A DNA stretch of 64,000 nt from Cellulophaga baltica (GTDB lineage Bacteria; Bacteroidota; Bacteroidia; Flavobacteriales; Flavobacteriaceae). The notes below the pieces were generated by a model, which did no database searches, was not told the origin of the DNA, and saw only the letters and a list, made by a program, of their open reading frames with translations. Positions 52,880 to 62,400 of the stretch are shown here, in pieces (within the stretch, counting starts at the first letter, position 1; each line of letters opens with the position of its first letter). The stretch covers positions 1 through 64,000 of the forward strand of contig NZ_FNBD01000002.1 of NCBI RefSeq assembly GCF_900102165.1. The letters are read 5' to 3'. The position numbers and the translations under genes are program-made.

Positions 52880-53278
52880 TTATTTATCACAATTTACCAT
52901 CCAACTAATTCCGTATTGGTCATTACATCTTCCAAAATGTCCCCATTCTCGCTCTCTAAATTCATGATGGATTTGTCCTCCACTAGAGAGTTTAGTAAAA
53001 ATCTTCTCAGCTTCTTCTACGGTATCTAAGTCCACACTCATATGAATTTGACTTCCGTTATTTATTGGAGTATCCGGAGAGGCATCGTAGGCCATAAAAT
53101 TAACGCCCTTACCTTTTAACTCTGCGTGCTGTAATTTCTTCCGATAATTACCTGGAACATCTATTTTTTTGTCTTCATAGGTCTGACGGTTTTTAATTTC
53201 TGCGTTAAATATATCCCCATAAAAGCTTAGGGCTTCTTGACAATTGCCATTAAAGGCTAAATATGCTTGTACGTTCAT
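52880..53278 (-). CDS. PhnB-like VOC-superfamily protein
   Basis: A 132-residue cytosolic protein with the beta-alpha-beta-beta-beta VOC fold. It begins VQAYLAFNGNCQEALSFY, the typical PhnB/glyoxalase start, continues with HAELKGKGVNFMAYDA and IHMSVDLDTVEEAEKIF, and ends FGRCNDQYGISWMVNC, the PhnB-like signature. Catalytic metal ligands are only partly conserved, so it may be non-enzymatic. It forms a small minus-strand pair with the hibernation factor. It is unrelated to the small VOC-like protein in the anhydrosugar operon. Confidence 0.9.
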   Translation of the reverse strand: MNVQAYLAFNGNCQEALSFYGDIFNAEIKNRQTYEDKKIDVPGNYRKKLQHAELKGKGVNFMAYDASPDTPINNGSQIHMSVDLDTVEEAEKIFTKLSSGGQIHHEFREREWGHFGRCNDQYGISWMVNCDK

Positions 53279-53532
53279 AATTTTAATTTTTCACTAAATT
53301 AGAACTATCACAACAGCTACGTTTGCTCGAAAGAAATAAGTTTTGATGCGTTCCATAAATGTAAAATTGGCATTTATAGAATAAAAAAAAGTACCTTCTT
53401 AATTTTGATTTCAAACAAGCACCCCTATATAATAAGGTATGAAATTAAGGAGTTTTTATATTGTAGTAAATATTTTATAATTCTCTTAATAAACTCGATT
53501 TCATTGCGTCAAGAAAATCGGTAATCAAGCTA

Positions 53533-53561
53533 AATTGTAACGAAGGAGCTTTCTAATTTTG
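53533..53561 (+). promoter_or_regulatory. Candidate flavobacterial promoter of the SYLF gene
   Basis: A TTG at 53535-53537 and TAATTTTG at 53554-53561 match the Bacteroidota -33 (TTG) and -7 (TAnnTTTG) elements with 16 bp between. The start codon follows at 53591. Confidence 0.5.
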
Positions 53562-53590
53562 TGGTAGTAATAATTAAAAACAAAACACAT

Positions 53591-54139
53591 ATGAAAACTT
53601 TAAAAACAATATTATTAGGAGCAATACTTTTCACCACTTTCAGTGGATTTTCTCAAACAGAGAAAGAAGCAAAAATTATGAAAGATGCTGAAAAAGTTAA
53701 AATGAAAATGGTGAAAACGGACAAAGGCTTAAAAACATTCATGGATAATTCTACAGCTTACGTAATTTTTCCAAATGTTGGTGAGGGAGCACTTATCATC
53801 GGTGGGGCTTCTGGAAACGGAGTTGTATACGAGAACGGAAAACCAGTAGGTTTAGCAGATCTTAAAAAAGTAGATATAGGGCTACAAGCTGGTGGACAAG
53901 CACTTTCTGAAATTATCTTTTTTGAAACAGAAGAAGCTCTAGCTAAATTTAAAGATGATGAGCTTACTTTTTCTGCAGAAGCATCTGCAGTAGTGTTAGA
54001 ATCTGGAGCCTCAAAAAATGCTAACTATAGTGACGGTGTCGTTGTATTTGCAATGCCGAAAGCTGGAGTTATGGCCGATTTATCTGTTGGAGGACAACGT
54101 TTGAGTTACGATTCTTTTGATGATCGTTCTGATAAATAA
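53591..54139 (+). CDS. Exported SYLF/Ysc84-like lipid-binding protein
   Basis: About 182 residues with a Sec signal peptide (MKTLKTILLGAILFTTFSGFSQ). The earlier ATG-like start at 53561 lies before the signal and is rejected. The mature protein has the SYLF/YwdA-Ysc84 pattern: STAYVIFPNVGEGALIIGGASGNGVVYENGK, in parts, then VDIGLQAGGQALSEIIFFE and VVVFAMPKAGVMADLSVGGQ. Family members bind phospholipids. In bacteria the function is not settled. It precedes an outer-membrane barrel gene with its own terminator between them. Confidence 0.85.
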   Translation: MKTLKTILLGAILFTTFSGFSQTEKEAKIMKDAEKVKMKMVKTDKGLKTFMDNSTAYVIFPNVGEGALIIGGASGNGVVYENGKPVGLADLKKVDIGLQAGGQALSEIIFFETEEALAKFKDDELTFSAEASAVVLESGASKNANYSDGVVVFAMPKAGVMADLSVGGQRLSYDSFDDRSDK

Positions 54140-54157
54140 TAACATATTTGATATGGT

Positions 54158-54193
54158 AAAAAGGCTGTCTAAATAGACAGCCTTTTTTTTTGC
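54158..54193 (+). terminator. Terminator of the SYLF gene
   Basis: AAAAAGGCTGTCT and AGACAGCCTTTTT form a perfect stem around an AAAT loop and run into nine T residues; it begins about 20 bp after the stop codon. Confidence 0.9.
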
Positions 54194-54356
54194 TCTACAT
54201 TTAAATTCTGTACTTAAAAATGCCCTTAAAACATTTTAACAAAGCACTTTTTTTAGCGTCAAAAAGTGTTTTGATTGTTTCAAATTCTTCTATTCTTGAG
54301 ACTTAGTTTTGACCAAAATTAAAAACAATTTATAAAATTTTAAACACATAAAAATT

Positions 54357-54944
54357 ATGAAAAAAGTAGTAGCATTATTAGTATTTATGACAGCGGGTTC
54401 TTCTCTATTTGCACAATCATGGTCGGATAAATTTCAAATAGGTATTAAAGGTGGAGCCAACTTTGCTACCGTGGCCGGTGATGATTTTGACAGTCCAGAT
54501 AGTAGAACAAGTTTTTATGCAGGTCTTGTAGCAGAAGCGCCATTAACGGAAACATTATCACTACAACCAGAGGTATTTTATTCAGGACAAGGTTTTGATT
54601 TAAATGACAATGCGAACGGAGCAGATGCAGAATATCAAATAGATTACATTCAAGTTCCTGTACTTCTGAAAGTTTATTTGGTAGACGGATTAAACATTCA
54701 AGCTGGACCTCAATTTGGTTTTAAAGTAAATGAAGAAGTAGATTTTCAACCAACAAATGATGATGGTGATATTGACACGGATGCTGTAAGAGATTTTGAT
54801 TTTCAATTAACATCTGGCTTGGAATATAAGTTTGCAGAATCTTTCTTTATTCAAGCAAGATACACGTACGGTTTCTCTGAATTAATTAAAGACACAGACG
54901 TTCATAATTCTTATTTCTCTGCAGGTATAGGATACATGTTTTAA
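54357..54944 (+). CDS. Outer-membrane beta-barrel protein (PorT/OmpX-like)
   Basis: A 195-residue exported protein with signal peptide (ending LFAQ). The mature part has alternating amphipathic strands: FQIGIKGGANFATVAGDDF, SFYAGLVAEAPLTETLSLQPEVFYSGQG (in parts), YIQVPVLLKVYLVDGLNIQAGPQ and the terminal strand SYFSAGIGYMF with a final phenylalanine. This is the eight-stranded barrel of the PF13568 type widespread in Bacteroidota. Loops are acidic and rich in Asp. It stands alone between two stress-type genes (SYLF and CsbD), suggesting a general envelope-stress role (inference). Confidence 0.88.
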   Translation: MKKVVALLVFMTAGSSLFAQSWSDKFQIGIKGGANFATVAGDDFDSPDSRTSFYAGLVAEAPLTETLSLQPEVFYSGQGFDLNDNANGADAEYQIDYIQVPVLLKVYLVDGLNIQAGPQFGFKVNEEVDFQPTNDDGDIDTDAVRDFDFQLTSGLEYKFAESFFIQARYTYGFSELIKDTDVHNSYFSAGIGYMF

Positions 54945-55058
54945 TAAAAACAACTGCTTAATGCATCCCGTTAAAACTTAACGCTAATGGAGCAATTTCT
55001 TCGCGTAATCATTCTTAATTTTAGGGTATACAAAAATAATAATCTAAAAAATAAAGAT

Positions 55059-55244
55059 ATGAATACGACACAATTAGAAGGTAAATGGAAACAAGTAAAA
55101 GGTACGTTTAAACAAAAATATGGAAAACTTACCGATGACGACCTTACCTATACTGAAGGAAAGTTTGACGAGATGATTGGAAAACTTCAAGAAAAAACAG
55201 GCAAGAAGAAAGAGGAAATTGAAAAAGAGATTCAAGAATTGTAA
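55059..55244 (+). CDS. CsbD-family stress protein
   Basis: A 61-residue hydrophilic protein starting MNTTQLEGKWKQVKGTFKQK, which is the CsbD signature (GKWKQxKGxxKxxxGxLTDDD). The frame from 54987 adds 24 residues unlike the family, so I reject that start. Lysine and glutamate make up a large share of the residues and no signal is present. CsbD proteins are induced by general stress in several phyla, with unknown mechanism. Confidence 0.9.
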   Translation: MNTTQLEGKWKQVKGTFKQKYGKLTDDDLTYTEGKFDEMIGKLQEKTGKKKEEIEKEIQEL

Positions 55245-55313
55245 AATTCTAAATCACAGAGTATACTTTTTTTAAGAGAGTACTCTTATTGCAAATTCTG
55301 TTAAGACGAATGT

Positions 55314-55348
55314 ATAAACCACCAAAAAGCAATTTTTGGTGGTTTATT
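55314..55348. terminator. Bidirectional terminator between convergent genes
   Basis: TAAACCACCAAAAA and TTTTTGGTGGTTTA pair around a short GCAA loop. It lies between the CsbD gene (plus) and the FucP-like MFS gene (minus) and can serve both. Confidence 0.8.
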
Positions 55349-55384
55349 ATTTCATAGAGTATTCCAATAAAGAACAAGCTTTAG

Positions 55385-56683
55385 TTACTTCATGTACTTC
55401 TTGTACACCAGGCGGCCATAATACGCTATGAATACAAAACATACCAATGGAAGTACGAATGAAAAATTCACTTCTGAAACCCCCGCAATTTTTATATCAT
55501 TGACCTTATTACCTCCCAAATCTATAATCATTCCTTGAAGCTTAGGCATTAAGGCCCCTCCTACAATAGCCATAACTAGGCCTGCAGCTCCTATCTTTGA
55601 TTCCTCTTCCGCTAAGCCATGCAAGGCAATACCGTAGATTGTAGGAAACATTAAAGACATACAAAAGGATATCGCTACCAAGCAATACAGTCCATAAATA
55701 CCATCAATAAATACAGTTCCTAAAGCAAAGACTGCCGCAAGGATTGAAAAATACATCAATAACTTTCCTGAACTCAAAAAGCGAAGTAGGTACGTACCTA
55801 TAGCTCTACCTATCATGAATAAGAAGAATGCAGCAAATTGATAGTTGGCCGCATCTTCACTAGACATACCCATAGCTTCTGCATATTGGTATATATAGGT
55901 CCAACACATTATTTGCGCCCCAACATACATGATTTGAGCAATAACCCCTAAGACATATTTGTGGTTCTTACCTAGATCTTTAAAGGTGGTAGATAGACTT
56001 GGTATGGCTCCATCTTCCTTTGCTTGTGGCATTTTACTCACCAATATGAGCACAAATACGCCCAAGATTACCAATCCTAAGATCACATAAGGATCCCTAA
56101 TCACCATTAAATCTGAGGTACGGATCAATGCTTTCTTGGCTTCTGCAAGGGCACTAAAATTTTTCACATCATCTGATTGTAATTTTTTAAGTACAAATTG
56201 TTGTGCCACTAAAAGTCCCAATAATAAACCTACTGGGTTAAAAGCTTGTGCTAAATTTAGCCGCAAAGTTGCCGTTTCTGGAGCTCCCATTGCCAAAACA
56301 TAAGGATTTGCCGTAGTTTCTAAAAAAGCTAAGCCAAAGGTTAGAATATAAAGTGCCAAACAAAAGAACCAAAATTGCTGTGTTATTGCTGCGGGATAAA
56401 ATAAAAGCGCTCCTCCTGCAAATAAGGCTAAGCCTATTAACACTCCTGTTTTATAGGAATATTTTCTTACGAATAATGCTGCAGGTAATGCCATGCAAAA
56501 ATAACCACCATAAAATGCCATTTGCACCCATGCTGCCTGAGAATTAGATAGCTCTAACACTTTTTTAAAAGCTTGTACCATAGGGTCAGTAACGGCATTC
56601 GCAAAGCCCCATAAAGCAAAAAGAGAGGTTATTAATATAAATGGCAACAAAACCGATTTAGAAACAATTGCTGGTTTGCTCAT
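55385..56683 (-). CDS. FucP-like MFS sugar permease
   Basis: A 432-residue inner-membrane protein with twelve hydrophobic segments. It belongs to the FucP branch of the major facilitator superfamily (FHS): LFALWGFANAVTDPMVQAF near the start, AAWVQMAFYGGYFCMALPAA, LAFLETTANPYVLAMG and NLAQAFNPVGLLLG. FucP itself carries L-fucose; relatives carry N-acetylglucosamine, glucose or galactose. In this block it may carry a sugar or uronic acid linked to inositol/glucuronate metabolism. It is the last gene of the minus-strand run HTCS, MIOX, SSS, MFS, and starts 31 bp after the SSS stop, downstream of a tetranucleotide repeat. Confidence 0.9.
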   Translation of the reverse strand: MSKPAIVSKSVLLPFILITSLFALWGFANAVTDPMVQAFKKVLELSNSQAAWVQMAFYGGYFCMALPAALFVRKYSYKTGVLIGLALFAGGALLFYPAAITQQFWFFCLALYILTFGLAFLETTANPYVLAMGAPETATLRLNLAQAFNPVGLLLGLLVAQQFVLKKLQSDDVKNFSALAEAKKALIRTSDLMVIRDPYVILGLVILGVFVLILVSKMPQAKEDGAIPSLSTTFKDLGKNHKYVLGVIAQIMYVGAQIMCWTYIYQYAEAMGMSSEDAANYQFAAFFLFMIGRAIGTYLLRFLSSGKLLMYFSILAAVFALGTVFIDGIYGLYCLVAISFCMSLMFPTIYGIALHGLAEEESKIGAAGLVMAIVGGALMPKLQGMIIDLGGNKVNDIKIAGVSEVNFSFVLPLVCFVFIAYYGRLVYKKYMK

Positions 56684-56700
56684 AATAGTGAATTTTAAAT

Positions 56701-56724
56701 AGTTAGTTAGTTAGTTAGTTAGTT
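56701..56724. repeat. (AGTT)6 tetranucleotide repeat
   Basis: Six perfect copies of AGTT cover the stop codon of the symporter gene and sit 18-41 bp upstream of the FucP-like start (minus strand). Repeat slippage would change the spacing ahead of that start but not shorten either protein. Confidence 0.9.
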
Positions 56725-58292
56725 CCTAAAAGCACGTAAATTAAAACCGTAATCACACAAAGTGCTATCGCCATTGGTTTTGTATATTTCCATTCTTTCA
56801 TTTCTACATAATCATGTTCTTCTTCAACACTTTTCTTATGGTTGGGGTAGAAATAAGAAACTGCAAACATTACAATAACATTTAATACAAATTCTATTCC
56901 CCAGAGATGCACAAAATGTATATTAAGCTTAAAAACAAAAGTGGTCAGAATATAGAAGGCCAAACCTATAAATAAAGCAGCCTTCGCACCAGTCGCCGAT
57001 ATTTTTTTTAGAAAAAAGCCTGCTAACATAATTGATGCAATCGGGATAAAGAAAATTCCGTTTAATTGTTGTAAAAGTTGATACAAACCATCTGGTGCAT
57101 TGGCCACCATTGGCGCCACAAGAATAGCGAAAACGGCTAAAACTGCAGAAGTAAGCTTCCCAATTTTAACGAGTTTTTTATCTGTAGCATTTCTTCCAAA
57201 ATGACGTTTATACACATCGATACTAAATATAGTTGCTGCACTATTTAACACACTATTAAAAGTACTTAAAACAGCCCCCATAACTATGGCTGCAAAAATA
57301 CCGACAAGACCTATAGGAAGTACCTTTTTTATCAGTTCCGGATAGATCATATCTTGTTTGTCATATAAAGAATCTCCGAAATAGTAAAACCCGATGACCC
57401 CGGGAAGGATAATAATTATAGGTACTAGTATTTTCAAAACACCTGTATACAATAATCCTTTTTGAGCTTCTACTAAATTTTTAGCTCCTAAAGCACGCTG
57501 AACAATGGTTTGGTTCATGCTCCAAAAATATAATTGATTAATAATCAACCCCGTAAAGAGTACCTCAAAGGGAAGTACCGAATCTTTAGCGCCTATTACA
57601 TTAAATTTTTCTGGACTATGGTTATATACTTTGGTTAAACCCGCTATTGGATTACCATCACCAATGCTTACCAATGCTATAATCGGGATGGCTAATCCGC
57701 CAATAAGTAAACCGTACCCATTAATCGTATCTGAAACAGCCACTGCCTTTAAGCCTCCAAAAATGGCATAGATAGATCCTAGGACACCAATAGAAACTAC
57801 GGTAATCCAAAGGCCTTGTTCTTTAGAGACATTTAAAACTTCAGAAATATTAAAGATACTTTCAATATTGATAGCCCCCGTATAAAGTACTATGGGAAGT
57901 AAGGTTACAATAAATGATACCATTAAAAATAGCGCCACTAAGGTTCTGGTAGTACTATCAAATCTTTTTTCTAAATATTCTGGAATGGTGGTTAAGCCCA
58001 TTTTTAAATATTTAGGAACAAAATAAATAGCGGCAACCACTAAGGCAATAGCAGAGGTTACCTCCCACGCAATAATAATAAATCCGTTTTTGTAGGAAGA
58101 CCCATTCATTCCAATTAAATGTTCTGTAGATATATTGGTTAGTAACATGGATCCTGCAATGACAACCCCCGTTAAACTTCTGCCCCCAAGAAAATACCCA
58201 TCTTTTGAGTCTAGTTTTTCTTTTCGGAGTTTAAACCATGAATAAAATGCAACAAAAGCCGTAAAAGCAATAAAGGTGATAGCGGTATACAT
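56715..58292 (-). CDS. Sodium:solute symporter (SGLT-type)
   Basis: A 525-residue inner-membrane protein with about 14 hydrophobic segments and the SSS-family signatures: GGRSLTGVVIAGSMLLTNIS early, YKNGFIIIAWEVTSAIALV, the sodium-site GYGLLIGGLAIPIIALV region, YFWSMNQTIVQRALGAKN and AAIVMGAVLSTFNSVLNSAATIFSID. The SGLT branch transports hexoses or inositol with sodium. Its position right after myo-inositol oxygenase points to inositol as cargo. It could also be a uronate or glucose carrier. The C-terminus overlaps the AGTT repeat. Confidence 0.9.
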   Translation of the reverse strand: MYTAITFIAFTAFVAFYSWFKLRKEKLDSKDGYFLGGRSLTGVVIAGSMLLTNISTEHLIGMNGSSYKNGFIIIAWEVTSAIALVVAAIYFVPKYLKMGLTTIPEYLEKRFDSTTRTLVALFLMVSFIVTLLPIVLYTGAINIESIFNISEVLNVSKEQGLWITVVSIGVLGSIYAIFGGLKAVAVSDTINGYGLLIGGLAIPIIALVSIGDGNPIAGLTKVYNHSPEKFNVIGAKDSVLPFEVLFTGLIINQLYFWSMNQTIVQRALGAKNLVEAQKGLLYTGVLKILVPIIIILPGVIGFYYFGDSLYDKQDMIYPELIKKVLPIGLVGIFAAIVMGAVLSTFNSVLNSAATIFSIDVYKRHFGRNATDKKLVKIGKLTSAVLAVFAILVAPMVANAPDGLYQLLQQLNGIFFIPIASIMLAGFFLKKISATGAKAALFIGLAFYILTTFVFKLNIHFVHLWGIEFVLNVIVMFAVSYFYPNHKKSVEEEHDYVEMKEWKYTKPMAIALCVITVLIYVLLGTN

Positions 58293-58327
58293 GAGATAGT
58301 GAGTTAGGTTAGAAAATAAATAGCAAA

Positions 58328-58365
58328 AAAATGCTCTAGTAAAAAATTGCTAGAGCATTGCAAAA
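58328..58365 (-). terminator. Hairpin between MIOX and symporter genes
   Basis: AATGCTCTAG and CTAGAGCATT form a stem around about 10 loop bases with A/T-rich flanks. It lies between the MIOX stop and the symporter start, so it either ends part of the transcripts or stabilises the mRNA end. Confidence 0.6.
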
Positions 58366-58381
58366 TTTAAAATAACACAAC

Positions 58382-59260
58382 TTAAAAACTCAACTGTTCA
58401 GGGATATATTTTGCGACTAATTCCTTATAATACGGTAATAATTCTTTCGCATTTGGTGGTACTGGTGCTTTTGAATATAAATCATAAGGGTTAAACTTTT
58501 TTACCCATTCAAATAATTCAACATCCTTATCTGTCATTAAATGTAGGTAATCATTTTCTCTATGTTGCGAGTAAAATGAATGGTACCGTATCATATATAG
58601 CGCAGGTTCTGGTAAATAATCTTTCATGATTTGATATAAATATTCATCATGACCCCAGCTCATTTTAACTTTATCTAAGCCACAGTTTGGTTCGTAAACA
58701 CCATATTTAGTATTGTAACGTTCATCTGTAGCATCCGGATTAGCTGCGAAAAAATCTGGATATACAATTTTGTCAGAGAAAGCACAGCCCACAGGAAAAG
58801 TATCTCCTACCACTGCCCATTGTGGTTCTCCAAAAAGACATAATATTTTACCTAAATCATGAATAAAGCCAGTAAGTACAAACCAGTCTGGATGACCATC
58901 TGCTCTAATAGCCTCTGAAGTCTGTAAAAGGTGTTGTAATTGATCTAGATCTATATCTGGATCACTATCATCTACCAATGTATTTAAAAAGTCTACAGCT
59001 TCCCAAATAGACATTTCTTTTCTATCAAACTTTAAAAATTCTTTTTCCTTCTCACAAACAAAATCATAGGTCTGGTATTGATGGTTAATTCTATAGAATT
59101 CTTTTACGGTATCTAAGCGTTCTGAATCTACATAATTTCTGAACTCTTCTTTTTCCTTTACAGTTTCTACAGGATCAGGATAACGTTCTAATAAGTTATC
59201 TTCCCAATCATCAATGTTATCCATTGGATTTTTATGATTGCTATTCAATGATTCTTCCAT
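58382..59260 (-). CDS. myo-Inositol oxygenase
   Basis: A 292-residue cytosolic di-iron enzyme of the MIOX family, rare in bacteria. It opens the inositol ring with O2 to give D-glucuronate. The iron ligands of the HD-type fold are in [20 protein letters not shown] (His, His-Asp), [24 protein letters not shown] and the late Asp in [20 protein letters not shown]. The tail with [21 protein letters not shown] is also typical. All ligands are present, so it should be active. It lies between the hybrid regulator and a SGLT-type transporter. Uronate genes that would use glucuronate are not in the window. Confidence 0.95.
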   Translation of the reverse strand: MEESLNSNHKNPMDNIDDWEDNLLERYPDPVETVKEKEEFRNYVDSERLDTVKEFYRINHQYQTYDFVCEKEKEFLKFDRKEMSIWEAVDFLNTLVDDSDPDIDLDQLQHLLQTSEAIRADGHPDWFVLTGFIHDLGKILCLFGEPQWAVVGDTFPVGCAFSDKIVYPDFFAANPDATDERYNTKYGVYEPNCGLDKVKMSWGHDEYLYQIMKDYLPEPALYMIRYHSFYSQHRENDYLHLMTDKDVELFEWVKKFNPYDLYSKAPVPPNAKELLPYYKELVAKYIPEQLSF

Positions 59261-59403
59261 TACGATCTTTAGTTTTAAATGTTGAGTCTATGTAATTAAA
59301 ACCATAATTACACTAGGCAATTTAAAATATAAATACTGTAGACCAATGGACTAAAACACCAAAAACATGGATTTTTAGGAAAGACATTAAAATATAAGAC
59401 CCT

Positions 59404-62400
59404 CTATTTTAACAACTTACTCGGCGGAAAACCAAATTGCTTTTTAAAACAACGGCTAAAATACAATGGATCATTAAAACCTATTAAATCTGTAACCTCA
59501 GAGACATTGTACTTTTTAGTTTTTAATAATTGTGCAGATTTCTTTAAGCGGATGGTTCTTATAAATTCATTAGGTGCTAAATCTGTTAGCTCCTTAATTT
59601 TTCGGTATAATTTAGAAGAACTCATTCCTAATTCTTGACATAGATACGTAGTCGTCAAATCTGCCTTATCTAAATTCTCTTCAATTAAGGTAGTAATTTG
59701 TTCCATCAAAGCCTTATCTATTGGAGAGTGCGTAAGCAAGCCTACTTCACTTTCTACCTCATCCGAAAACTTAGATTTTAATTCTAAGCGTGTTTTGATG
59801 ATGTTTACGATAACAGATTTTAGTAACGAGGGGTCAAATGGTTTTACCAAATAAGCATCGGCGCCTACATCATAGCCTTTTACCTTGTCTTCATTCTCAG
59901 ATAAAGCCGTTAAGAGTACTACTGGAATATGACTTATAAATTCATCGTTCTTCAATTCATTACAAAATTCTAGTCCGCCCATAATCGGCATCATAACATC
60001 TGCAACACAAAGCATAGGCTTTATTTTTCTGCAAATCTTCAAGCCCTCTTCTCCATTTTCTGCTTCATACACCTTGTAATAATCAGAGAGGTAATCTATT
60101 AGGTATTTCCTTAATTCCGTATTATCTTCTATAACCAGAATTTTCTCTTTGATCTCTGTATTGGTCGTAATTTTCTTCTGGGGAACGAATGGCATAGCCT
60201 CTTCTTCCGCAATATTAGAAACAAACTCAAAAACTTCTTTTTTAGAATAACTCTTTCTTCCTACTGGAATCTCAAAAGTAAATATACTCCCTTGATTAGA
60301 TTCACTAGAAACCCCTATGGTTCCTTTATGTAATTCTACAAGAGATTTTACTAAGGATAAACCAATACCGGAACCTGTATTGTTTTCTTTACTATTTGTG
60401 GCTTGATAAAACCTCGTAAAAATTTTCTCCTGACTTTTTAAAGGGATTCCGATACCATCATCACTCACTTCTATAACCAGGACTTCGCTAGCCTCTCCTT
60501 TAAGTCTAATAAAAACATCTACATGCCCATATTTATTGGTGAATTTTATCGCATTAGATAATAAATTGTATAATATTTTATCATACTTATCTCTATCTAT
60601 CCAACCAAAAAGAGTTTCGTGCTCACTATTAAAATTCAGCTCTATATTTTTATTATACGCAAACTCTTTAAAAGAATCAAAAGTGTTTTTTGTGTATAGG
60701 AGGATGTCCGTTTTAGAAACTTTCAGCTTTAATTCTCCTGTTTGTGCTTTTCTAAAATCGAGCACTTGGTTCACTAAATTTAAGAGTCTACTCGCATTTT
60801 GATGAATAAGATTAAACCTGCTTTTTTGATAATCACTACTATTCTCATTTGCCTCTTCTAGCAATTGTTTTGCCGGGCCTAAAATTAGCGTTAAAGGTGT
60901 TCTTAGTTCATGCGAGATATTGGTAAAAAAACGGAGCTTCTCATTATTCAATTTTACATCACGCTCTCTATTTACTTTTTCCGTGACTAATTCTTGTTTT
61001 AATCGAAGTCTATTTTTCATATCTCTTCTAATTAAATAACCTATACTAATTAGAAGTACGAAAACTAAAAGTAATGCTTGGTAGGTTAGCCAAAAAGGCG
61101 GTTCTATTTTAATAAGGTAAGACACTTCATCACTCCAAAAACCATCACTATTGCTAGATTTTATTTTAAAAACATAATCGCCAGGAAATAAATTGGTATA
61201 CTGTACGGTCCTAGAATTACTCGTGGTCGCAATCCAATTCTCATCAAAACCTTCTAACATGTACTCAAACTTATTTAGCTTTTCATTCGCATAAGAAGGC
61301 GCCGAAAATTGGAGTGAAAAGTTTCTGTTTTTATAATTTAAAGTAATATTCTTACTATCATTTATATCTTTTTCTAAGGGAGTTTGATCATTAATTTCTG
61401 TCCCAGGATATACTACTTCATTTTGGATTTTAAACTCTGTAATTACCGGTTCTGGAGCTATTTGATTTTCTCTAATGGTATATGGTGAGAAATAAATAAT
61501 TCCGTTTTTACCTCCTAAATAAATATTAGAATTTCCAAAATTATAAAAACCGCTAGAACTAAATACATCTAATCGATTACCACTATTCACATTATAAATA
61601 TTATAGTTTTTTAAATCAGATTTTAGTCTTGCAACACTATTATTATTCATGTTTAACCATAAATCACCGTTGGCGTCGGTGAGCATATCGGTTATCCATC
61701 TTCCTTCAAGTTCTTTTGGGCTCCTGAGTGCTTTAAAATTATCTGTTTTAGGCTGGTACCAACTTATACCCTGTCTTGTCGCTGCCCATAGCCTTCCTTC
61801 CTTATCAAACATGATATCACTGACATTATCATGCGGTAGGCTTTCCTCATCCGTAGGTGATGTCTTGTAATATGTAAACGAATTTAAATTTCGGTTGTAT
61901 TTAACCACACCGGTCTCTGTCGCAAACCAGATGTATTCATCTGCCTGTTTTACAATCTCATTAATTTGATACCCTTTCAACAAGACATTGGTACCTGCTT
62001 GTTTTTCTAAGGTTTTGGTATTAAAAACGACAGCCCCTTCTCCAAAAGAACCTACTAATAATTGATTATCCCCTAAATTTTCAAAAGCAAAAATAGGTGA
62101 TTGCTCAAAGCCCACATTGACAACTGTAGAGGTGTTCTTTTTATAATCATACACCAATAGTTTACCGTTCCATAAGCCACAATAAAACACTTCGCCATCT
62201 AAAGAATAAATACTAGCAATATCTTTTTGATTGTTATACAACGGGATAAAGCTATCCTCTTCTGAAATGAACAACCCGTTATGCCGCGTGGCTACAATAA
62301 CCTTCGCATCATATGTTTTATTAAACCCGCGAATTCTAGGAACCTGATTATTAATATGCAATGAAATATCCTTATTGATATTAAATTGATTTTCATACGG

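Noticed and set aside
56701-56724. CRISPR-like repeat
   Set aside because: It is a simple tetranucleotide repeat without spacers; no CRISPR array or cas gene was seen in the window.
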